The translations under genes and the position numbers were made by a program. Under the pieces are notes generated by a model. The model had not been told where the DNA came from, searched no databases, and saw only the letters and a program-made list of their open reading frames with translations. Of a stretch of 64,000 nt of DNA, positions 55,597 to 64,000 are shown piece by piece. The first letter of the stretch is position 1, and each line of letters begins with the position of its first letter. This DNA is from Cryptomeria japonica (taxonomy: Eukaryota > Streptophyta > Pinopsida > Cupressales > Cupressaceae): positions 103,098,796 to 103,162,795 of the forward strand of contig NC_081415.1 in the NCBI RefSeq assembly GCF_030272615.1. Reading direction: 5' to 3'.

Positions 55597-55608
55597 GCTC
55601 TGATACCA
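55597..55608 (-). promoter_or_regulatory. Primer-binding site of the gag-only element
   Basis: TGGTATCAGAGC on the minus strand, two bases from the LTR end at 55611. Confidence 0.9.
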
Positions 55609-55610
55609 TA

Positions 55611-56155
55611 TTAAAGTTATTAATTCCTCCTTTAGTCACTCGATCCTTCTAGTATAATCAATTTTCTTATATATAAATTGATGGGTGAAGATGCACAACA
55701 AATGATCTTTATAAATTACACAGCAATTGTAATATCCTGACTTCACACATATATTTTCTGCAAACCACGAACAGATATATGTGTTAGAAGAGAACAGAAT
55801 AACCCTCTATATCATATACACTAAATTTACATCAGCCTCTCCTATGACGTATATGTCCGATCAGTATTGGTCTCTCACAACCACACACCTAGCAATTGCC
55901 CCTGATAGAAGATAAATACTCATTCAATTTCGGTGAAGGGTTGTGACCTCAATCGGGGTGGCATACCAAATGAGGGGGTGCGATGTGTAATCACCGATAA
56001 GCAAACAAGACATAATACGTGCTAACTAAACATAAATAATTAATCAAAGCAATGTTCATATTGGTGATTAGAATGATATATATTATTAAATGTTGAAGGC
56101 CTTAAGGCCAATTTAACATTTAATTTTATCCTACTGAAGCTATAAATCATCAACA
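55611..56155 (-). repeat. 5' LTR of the gag-only element
   Basis: Aligns with 53576-54121. A TA microsatellite begins directly outside it (about 56156-56172). Confidence 0.85.
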
Positions 56156-57650
56156 TATATATATATATATATCATATTTGACTATTAATAATTTAAATCC
56201 TACAAGAATCTAACTGAAACTAATTCCTCATAAGTCTGCTGCAGAGATATGATACCAAGTAATGGTAGGAGTGACAATCAAACTAAAGCATTTGATCCTC
56301 GTCCTCTTAGACAAATTGTGAAGTAAGGGAACCTTGATTATAGGATCATTGGTTCAATAGGTGAAAAGCCTTGAACAGGAGCACAAAATACCCTATTTCA
56401 TTTGTTGTTTAGGTCTACAGTAAAAATACTCTTACGAGCTTGGTCAAGAGAAAAGAGGAAGTTAAAGATTATGTTACATCTAACCCTTGGTTTCTACAGT
56501 GTACCGGGTTAATCCTTAGAAAATTGAAAGTTAGAGATAATGAAAAGATTGAGAACATTCATGTGATCAATATAACAAGGGTATGAAAAATAACTACTTG
56601 CTTATCATTGAAAAAATAAGACAAGCTAATTATAATGTAAATGGAAAGTGGACGAGAAAAGCATAAACAAGATATGAATAGGGAAGGAAGTTAGACATTA
56701 GGACAAGATAATTGAGGGAGTTTTAAAAATCTATATTGCTACTAATCTATTTTGGATTTTATCATCATAGATAGTAGACATATAAATATAAGAGGTTATA
56801 ATAGTTATAACACTTGAGATATTTGAAGGGAAAAGTGTTTACAAAGATAATACTAGTATGAAGATACTAATCAAAAGGAAGTATAAATAGATTGGGATGA
56901 AGGAGAAATTAAATGTTTTAATGAGGCAATGTTGTGGGTTGTTTAGAAAGATTGTTTAATATCATATTAAATTTGATAAATTATTATGTTTAAATTAAAT
57001 AAGAAACACAAATGGAAAATAATTATTTATTTTTATGTAATTAAATAATGAAAAACTATAGATAAAAAAATATTAATACTATTAAATTTGTTTTAAAATA
57101 TTAATTTTAAAAAAAATAAATTGTTAGAAAAGTCCATAATATTTATCATTCTTCTATTTGTTTACTTTCATATTAAATTTAATAAATTATTATGTTTAAA
57201 TTAAATAAAAGATTAAATTAATATGGATATTTATCTTTTTTGCCAAAAAAATATTATTGAAATTTAGTTTATTTTGATTATAAATTAAAGAACATTTTAA
57301 ATATAATACATATTTTTAAAATATATATATTTTAATCTTGTTCATAGGTTAACTTAAAAGAACTACCTATTACAACAAATAATGAAGTTAAAATTTAAGC
57401 ACTTATTTTAGATTCACAAGATTGTGTGTTGCGTGGTGATTCCAGAAAAACCTAAGATTATGGGTTGTTCCAAGAAACCCGGCTATAAAAGGTAAAATGA
57501 TATTTGCCAATCGTTTGCAACAAAAATATTTTTTGTAAATTATAATGTTAACAAATGTGCATCTATACTATAAAATAAATTAAAAAATTTTAAAGAAAGA
57601 AAAATAATTGCTTTTCATTGATATAAATAATTTTTTTTAATAACCATATA
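56156..57650. other. AT-rich intron sequence, possible small LRR-side exon remnant near 57411
   Basis: Mostly AT-rich with no clear gene. At about 57405-57475 a frame gives LILDSQDCVLRGDSRK, which recalls the linker before the LRRs in TIR-NBS-LRR proteins, but it is too short and broken to call. Confidence 0.4.
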
Positions 57651-57654
57651 AACA

Positions 57655-58382
57655 CAACAAATGAATTGAAAAATTTGAGGGTTTTACGACTCTAAGAATA
57701 TGTAGAAGATGAAGGGGAACATCATTTGGAAGAGCAGTGGGAGGCTGAGAGTAACGTAAGCAGTCTTTTTATTTTTGCTCTATTAAATATATATTTCAAT
57801 TTATTTAATAATTGCAGTATGTTATAAGTTTGTCTCGTTGGAAATTTGTTGCAGGCTCCCATGCAGTTAAGAGAGTTAGTTATTTCTAATTGGTACAAAT
57901 TCCAAAGACTTCCAAACTCGATAGGGTGTCTCAAAGAGCTGAAAAAGATAATTATTTCTGGTTGCGAGAATGTTCAGAGTTTGCCTGAAGAGTTTTGTCG
58001 TCTGCAATCGTTGGAGCACATTGAATTATGGAGTTGTGTGTAGCTATCATCACTACCCAACAATTTTGGCGATTTGACAAATCTGCGGTATCTAGATTTG
58101 TCCTATGGCAGAAACTTGAGGAGGTTACCAGTTTCTTTTAAGAACTCGATGCTCCTACAATATCTCAAATTATTTGGGTATACAGAGCCCATAATCATGC
58201 CAGATAATTTTCAAAACATTACAAAGCTGGAGTATTTGAACCTTTTTGGGTGCGAGTAATTGGAGGAGTTTCCTCGTCACATCACAAACCAGGCGTCCTT
58301 GACAGAGCTCAATTTATATGGTGTGAAGAGGTTAAGGGAGCTACCAACTGAAATCAGTCAACTATATTTTATTATTTTAATT
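57655..58382 (+). pseudogene. LRR exons of the TIR-NBS-LRR gene
   Basis: Leucine-rich repeats sense ligands or hold the receptor off. A short piece at about 57660-57754 (NLRVLRL, then VEDEGEHHLEEQW) ends at a GTAAGC donor. After TTTGTTGCAG the next exon at 57855 gives consecutive repeats: LRELVISNWYKFQRLPNSIG, LKELKKIIISGCENVQSLP, LEHIELWSCV, LRYLDLSYGRNLRRLPVSF, LEYLNLFGCE and LTELNLYGVKRLRELPTEI. TAG and TAA stops at about 58041 and 58257 fit Gln codons. After about 58366 the frame runs into AT-rich DNA, so the LRR region is truncated. Confidence 0.85.
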
Positions 58383-59580
58383 AGAATTAACAAAATTGTA
58401 TTTGAAAAAAAAATTAGTATATTTCTTATTTATGTGAAATATTAATTAATATTTTAAATATTAGTAGAATACAAAATTTTGGAAGTCATTCGTTGTGGTA
58501 ATGAAAAGAATGAATGCAATATAAGCGTAGAATTACAACACACAAGTAGAAGAGATACAAGATGTTATAATGGTGTATATGTGATAAATGAATCATTTTG
58601 AGCAAATGTCATGGGGAATGAAATGCAAATAATGATGATGCAATGTAATGTATAAAATATAAAATAAGTTGCATTGCTTATAAGAAGAGTAAATCTCTTC
58701 CACATTTTGATTTACCTTCCACTTTTATGTATAAATCATGAATTGAATAAAAGACAAGTGGCTTATTGTTTAAAAGAAAATAAATTCTAATAGTATTCTT
58801 ATTTATTAGTTTCCAATTTAGTGCTACATAAAAGACATCACTAACAACAAAATTGGAGTTGAGAGGACCAAAACTTGATAGATTAAAACAAATTTTGTTC
58901 TTTTGTGTCCTTTATATATATATATACACAACTATTTTTCCACCTCTTAATGATACCGAGCACAATTGAATAAAATATATGCCTATCTATAAAATCTAAA
59001 ATTTTAAATTTTAAACATAGAACAAACTTTATTTTTTATGGAAGTGGTGTTTTTTTGTTGACAATTTTGAAGTTCATTTCAAAATCAAATCCGATATAAC
59101 TTCATAGATCAAAATGTTAAGGTGTAACTTAATCTAGTTTGTGAATTGGGCTTTATTGGCGAATGATATATCTATCTCATCTCTTTGTGAATGAAAAAAG
59201 TGTTGATAATAGTCCATAATGCATCATGGTACACTTCATCACTATTGACAATAACACATGAACATATATCTAATCATATCTTGCTAGTATAATACCTGAT
59301 AGTTAGTAATTTTAAAGTATAAACAATAATTTATTTATCCATGGGCATCATATATTTTTAAGTTCTGACAAAGCTTGACATTCAGCAAAATTAACTTATT
59401 TTCTTGGTTTAGTTGTATTTAGATTATATATCAATTTCTTAATTCTCTTTTGTCTTGTGGAGGCATTTATATATTTAATGAGAAATGATATATATCAAAT
59501 GGGAGCTTGGTGGATAACTAATTTATAGAAAATTCATTTTCATTAGAAACTAAATTTACTATAAGAAACTATATTTAGTA
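58383..59580. other. Intergenic AT-rich DNA, nothing recognised
   Basis: No coding, RNA or transposon signal that I can support. A short TA microsatellite lies at about 58914-58927. Confidence 0.5.
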
Positions 59581-59589
59581 TTAGAAATT

Positions 59590-59895
59590 AAATCTACTCT
59601 CTGTTAGGTGAATCTGTTCTATCCTTGGGCAAAGCAGCCTTGCCATCATCCTTAGTCTTCTACTTGTCAGATTTTGTCCACCCATTTTTGGGTCAATCCA
59701 CCATTTTCTTAGGCGAACTAAATCCCCTTTGGGTGAATACACCTTGTTACCTTCCTCCATCCTCTCACCCAATCATTGATCCATCATTTATGTGTTTATC
59801 CATTTCCATTTTGGCAAATTTACCTTAACTTTCATTGAATCTACCTACCATCTTTTTGAATGAATCTATCCTATCTTTGGGTGAATTATACTACT
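59590..59895. repeat. Loose repeats of TTGGGTGAAT-type phrases
   Basis: Variants of CTTTGGGTGAAT recur about seven times (for example CTTGGGCAAA, TTTGGGTCAAT, CTTAGGCGAA, TTTGGGTGAA) at irregular 20-60 bp spacing. Open frames on both strands here (59581-59772, 59625-59828) arise from this and are not supported as genes. Confidence 0.4.
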
Positions 59896-61439
59896 CTCAT
59901 ATTGTAGGTTAACAAATATTACCTTCATTACAAATATCACAACATTGATGATATGTACTAGAATTAAAGGTGAGAAATGAAATCTCTTGATTAAGCCAAG
60001 GATTTTAGAGCTCTTCATGTTTATAGAGGTATTTCAAATTTTAAGAATTATTTAGAGGCCTGCATCTCATATTATAACAGTCAATTCCATTCCTCTGATT
60101 ATGATCTATTTTAAGATCTATTTATGTACTATGCACATTACACAGTTTTTCTATACTATTGCAAATCTTCAGTAAGATTGCAAATAGAAACAACTAAGCA
60201 TATTGTTAAATTCTATAATTCTAACACATTTTTGCTCATTTATTTTCATTTCTTAAGACATTTCTAGCTACATTGCTCCACAATTTTGTTCATATTATTT
60301 TGTTTGCAATATGCATATATACTTTTCATTAGATTCGACTACTTTTACTAATTGATTCTACCTTACAAATTGTAAAAAGAATCACAAAACATATAATTCT
60401 ATACATCTTTATTTCACTCAAAATATCATAATCTAAAAGATTATATTTCCCTAATTTGCAGGACAAATTAAGAAATCCAGTGACTGAGCCCAAAAAAAAG
60501 GTCTCACTTTCAAGTAAAACTTATACCACTCTAGAATTTCAACATTTTGTATGCAGAATCATTTGGATTCACTCAAGATGTTTTTAGTACTTGTCGTTAG
60601 GCAATACTATTGTAATGAGTTTTTTGTTTTTCGAGTTAACTAGTTATTAAAAAAATTAATTTGAACCAATCACAAACAAATTTTAGCTTTTAATTTTTTC
60701 ATTCTTTTTATTTACCAAAGTCTAATTGTACAATTTTTAACATTATAAATTACGAAAATTATTTTTCTGTACACTTATTGGCTAAATACAATTTAGCTGT
60801 TATAAGCGGATTTTTAGGAAATCCAAAATAATTAGTTTTAGTGGCAACTATATAGCCATAAATATATGTAAATTTTAATGCAATGAGATTCTTCCAATTG
60901 AAATCTCATTAAAAAATCATAACTAAATGTGTAATATTTTTTTCTGCCTCTTTAGTTTTGTGTGTACCTATTTATGTAGAAGTTGATTGAGATATTAATA
61001 AATTAATTTATATATAAATATGTTATTTATATAAAAATAAATTAATATGTTTAAAACTAACTATACTTTTATACATATTTTATCATATTTAAATGACAAT
61101 GAATTTAAAAAATTATTACTATTTTTATTTAATTAATTTGACTTAATAAAATTATTATCAATCAAGACTATTGTTATTTAAAGTAGATTTAAATATAAAA
61201 CTATTTCAATTATTTAACTTTATTTTACGAAATTAAAAATTAATTAGAATTTCTTTAATTTATATTATTTTTTCTAGTAAAATTTTAATTATTATGAAAT
61301 AATTATGTTTAATTTTTTTATCTTAATTATTATAATTTTTAAAATATAATCATTATTAAAATTAAATCATAATTATTATTAAAACTATACTAAAAACAAG
61401 GCAAGTACTAGCCACTATGTGGCACTTGTTTACTATTAC
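59896..61439. other. Intergenic AT-rich DNA with one segment duplicated downstream
   Basis: About 59966-60055 (AAGCCAAGGATTTTAGAG and flanks) recurs at about 61998-62080. The rest shows nothing I can name. Confidence 0.5.
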
Positions 61440-62332
61440 ATACAACTTAGTCTAATCCTTACTTTACTCATGTTACGCTTTTTCTCCATAAATCGGTTGT
61501 ACAAGTCAATAAGGACTTAGATTATATGAAACTATTAATTCATGTTATATAATTTTGTCAATTGACATTATTTACTCTTCATGTTTAGTCCTTAATATAT
61601 TCTCATTTTACTTACTTGTACATTTTCATTGCCTTTTACTATATTGTAGACAATGGAACGCTTCCATGTCTTCTCCCACTTCTTGCTTATGATAACAAAA
61701 GATTCATTATAAAGGAGGCATATTGTATAATCTCCAACATTATAGCACAAAACCCTAATCAAATTCAGGTTAGTTTTTTATTTTGATTTTTTAAAAGATA
61801 GGTTCCACTCTAAAATGAAACTTGCATTTCCAAACTCTTTTAGTTCCTGAATTTTAGCTTTACCAATTATTCTACACCTTTTTTGAATTTATTAGCATAC
61901 TTCTTGATCAGATTAAATTCATATTGTCACAAGAATCTTAATAGATTTTGAGTTGGCTGGTATATTTCATAAATTTAGATACAACTGTACTGAAACTAAA
62001 GCTAAAGAATGGAATCTCTGCATCAAGCCAAGGATTTTAGAGATCTTCATGTTTACAGGTATTTCAAATTTTTAGTATTCTTACTGTAGGATTTCAACAT
62101 TTTGTAAGCATAATCTTTTAGTATTTTCTCAACATATCTAGTTACCGTTAAATACAACTTAGTCTAATCCTTACTTTATTTACGTTGTGCTTCTTCTCCG
62201 TAAGTCAGTTGTACAAATCAATAAGGACCTACATAATATGTAATACAACACTAAATGACAATCAAATTCAAGTGACTTTTTTTGTGGATTTATAAAGGAT
62301 AGGTACTACTCTAAAATGAAACTAGCATTTTA
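61440..62332. repeat. Partial tandem duplication around the importin-alpha exon
   Basis: About 61440-61530 recurs at 62152-62242 (TACAACTTAGTCTAATCC and on), and about 61750-61830 recurs at 62256-62332 (CTCTAAAATGAAACT and flanks). In the second copy the exon between these blocks is missing, so a segment was duplicated and then lost its exon. Confidence 0.7.
61650..61768 (+). pseudogene. Importin-alpha pseudogene exon (armadillo repeats)
   Basis: Importin alpha carries nuclear-localisation cargo with importin beta. Between the acceptor ATATTGTAG and a GTTAGT donor, the frame gives NGTLPCLLPLLAYDNKRFI, then IKEAYCIISNIIAQNPNQIQ. This matches the armadillo segment around importin alpha's ALPCLLxLL...IKKEAxWTISNITAGN. 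The key Trp of the repeat (ACWTISN in the family) is Cys here, and other conserved residues differ, so it is decayed. With one base from the previous exon it makes 40 codons and ends in phase 0. Confidence 0.78.
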
Positions 62333-62404
62333 TTCATGTTTCTCTGTCAGCTTATTTGGATCATTTCAACTACCAATGTCCTCTGACTTCACCATGTTTT
62401 CAAG

Positions 62405-62527
62405 GCCATTATTGATAAGCACCCGATTCCTCCACTACTATGGAAAACAAATGCAAACTTTGAGACAAAGATAGAAGCAGCTTCGACTACTACTATTGTC
62501 ATTGTTCTTATGTTATATGATTTCTAG
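62405..62527 (+). pseudogene. Importin-alpha pseudogene, next exon
   Basis: After the acceptor TTTTCAAG, in phase 0, the frame reads AIIDKHPIPPLLWKTNANFE, then TKIEAAS, corresponding to importin alpha AVIDAxxIPPLVxLLQNAEF...KKEAAW. It then loses similarity and stops at a TAG at 62525. Order, phase and spacing after the exon at 61650 support one pseudogene. No earlier exons are visible in the window. Confidence 0.72.
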
Positions 62528-64000
62528 AAGTCTGTCTAGTTGCTTCATTCTTCCCAACAATGCTCAAATTATTAAACTCATGTTTTAGCCTAAGAAAATA
62601 AAAATGTACAAAGTAGCGACATCATAATTACAGTGGGCTTCTTCAACAAGCCTCAGACTTAAGCATAGTTTCAAAGCTGTTGCAAAACAATAGTGTTCTC
62701 AGCAGTTAAATACATTTTATGTTACTCATGTTGAGAAAATTATTGACATGAAAATTACATAAAATTTTGAAGGTATTTATTTTTCAAAATTCTAATTTCG
62801 ATGTTACTACTCATGTTACTTAAAAATGTTCATTTGTCAGTACTCAAATCTCATCCATCTCCATTTGATCAAAATTGTGACATTATATAATCTCTATTCT
62901 CAAAGGCAATGCCAAGATTATGAAATTTCAAGCTACATTATTTTAATTTCTCATGAATGATTATTGAAAGACATAGAACATAATTTGTATTCATCTTTCT
63001 CAAGAAGAAAGTCATATTTTGAAATGCCTAAAAAGGAAAACCTTACATCTTGTACCCTCGATCATGTATACGTCATATGGAAAAGTTTATATACCTTCTT
63101 ACTCATCTGGTTATATGTCCTTTATCAGTATTCCACTCCTCCCTTATGGAGACTATAAATTATTGTATAGTATGTTTAAATGTGTAAGTTCAATATTTTG
63201 GTAGCTTTTTTATCATTAATGGATTTACTATGTACTGGTAAGGGTTGCATTAATTTCATTATCTTTCAAATTTATTTAATTATCTTTGTCTTAGACTAGC
63301 TTAGCCACAAAATTTTGATCTCTTAATCTTGTGAATCTTATGGTTGTGTTGCATTTATTATTGAAAATAAACTCTCTCTTTTAATATATTTTTAGAATTT
63401 ATAATTATTTTATTTGGGAATTATTTTATTATTGTGGTGATTATGCTTGAATTAATAAGTTATTAGTTTTGCATTAAGCAATATTTTTTCTCCTAACTAG
63501 ACCTTTGGTAAATTCTATTTAACAATTTATCTTATAGAGATTGTTCAATTTCTCTCTTAATTTTGGTTATTAAAGGTCAAAATAGAGTTAATTTTTCATA
63601 AACTTTTATATAGTTGATTTATCACTATCTTAGCCTACACATCTTTATTTCTTAAAATATTTACTACAACTTACCACAATACACTGCTTTACCACTATAT
63701 CACCCTACACATCTTTCTTTCTTTAAATATTTACTGCAACCTACCACAACACACCATCGGCGGGAACATGATGCAATGCATCCCTTGTTTACTTATGCAA
63801 TCTTTTATTTAAACTATGTGTCGTACAATAAATGATGCAGTGCAACTCACAATAAAATTCTTAATTTTAAATAATAGCGATAATTACTTTTTCTTTCTAT
63901 TTTCTTAATATTAATATATGCAAACATCAACACAAATAAGATTTAATATTTTTTTATAAAATCACAGTGCATAAATCGTTATGTCTTTCATATTAAAGTG
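62528..64000. other. Intergenic AT-rich DNA, nothing recognised
   Basis: No coding signal beyond short frames (62964-63158 and 63019-63204 overlap in different frames and match nothing). A near-duplicate phrase, CACACATCTTTATTTCTT and CACACATCTTTCTTTCTT, occurs at about 63638 and 63708. Confidence 0.5.

Larger units (their letters stand above)
53576..56155 (-). mobile_element. Gag-only copia-type element (TR-GAG-like) in the gene's intron
   Basis: Two LTRs of about 545 bp (53576-54121 and 55611-56155) lie in direct orientation around a 1.5-kb internal region. On the minus strand each starts TGTTGATGATTTA. The right-hand copy is the 5' LTR, followed by the primer site TGGTATCAGAGC at 55608-55597; the left-hand copy is preceded by the purine tract AAGAGGGAG at about 54131-54122. 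TATAT flanks both sides (53571-53575, 56156-56160), though in AT-rich surroundings. Only gag is encoded, so polymerase must come from elsewhere. The LTRs differ by a few percent. Confidence 0.85.

Noticed and set aside
53840-55980. Host gene duplication, from the long direct repeats at 53576-54121 and 55611-56155
   Set aside because: Primer site, polypurine tract and gag between them show that they are LTRs.
59581-59828. Candidate small gene on either strand near 59.6-59.8 kb
   Set aside because: Both frames come from loosely repeated TTGGGTGAAT-type phrases; no family match and no splice context.
62964-63204. Small secreted or membrane protein gene
   Set aside because: Two overlapping frames in AT-rich DNA, with no motif and no neighbouring exon signals.

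Overview
The window is plant nuclear DNA from a large, repeat-rich genome. Two things point there: a TIR-NBS-LRR resistance-type gene (a class missing from grasses) and LTR retrotransposons nested several layers deep. A gymnosperm, perhaps a conifer, fits best, but the sequence alone does not prove it. There is no bacterial-type gene organisation, no rRNA or tRNA gene and no CRISPR array. I found no intact host gene.

Layout. Positions 1-3465 hold two pieces of one Ty3/gypsy family, head to head: a minus-strand 5' LTR with its leader (1-2136) and a plus-strand 3' UTR with its LTR (2137-3465). A 158-bp tandem repeat follows (about 3728-4850). The first exon of a decayed TIR-NBS-LRR gene starts near 5217. 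At 5766 that exon is split by a 45-kb block ending at 51132. The outer element, D, is an old copia-like element with 258-bp LTRs and target duplication AGATG. Nested in D are: a gypsy solo LTR (7457-8227, GAAAG); a copia element E (8423-32204, GGGCA) whose 3' LTR is itself split by a truncated Tat-like gypsy element B (15272-31796); a central divergent D-type LTR (32401-32643); and an old minus-strand LTR interrupted by a complete 16.2-kb Tat-like gypsy element C (33236-49455, CAGAT). The TIR exon resumes at 51133, followed by NBS exons, an intron carrying a 2.6-kb gag-only copia-type element with an intact gag (53576-56155), and LRR exons to about 58380. The rest is AT-rich intergenic DNA with two exons of an importin-alpha pseudogene near 61.7 and 62.4 kb.

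How the parts work together. B and C share one plan: LTR, tRNA primer site, long leader, gag, protease, G-patch, reverse transcriptase, RNase H, second RNase H, integrase, a CAT-rich spacer, and then an antisense gene encoding a plant mobile domain protein with a coiled-coil C terminus. In C the antisense gene seems to have its own TATA box, a 22-codon first exon and a consensus splice donor in the 3' UTR, and it splices in phase to the domain exon. In both elements the leader carries an array of a short motif, and the 3' region carries its reverse complement. B and C use unrelated motifs. Each array therefore lies just downstream of one of two opposed promoters, in the sense orientation for that promoter. 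This symmetric two-promoter layout is the most interesting candidate for an undescribed system here.

Decay. About fifty in-frame stops interrupt the element polyproteins. Nearly all fit a C-to-T or G-to-A change at a Gln, Arg or Trp codon, as expected for methylated, silenced DNA.
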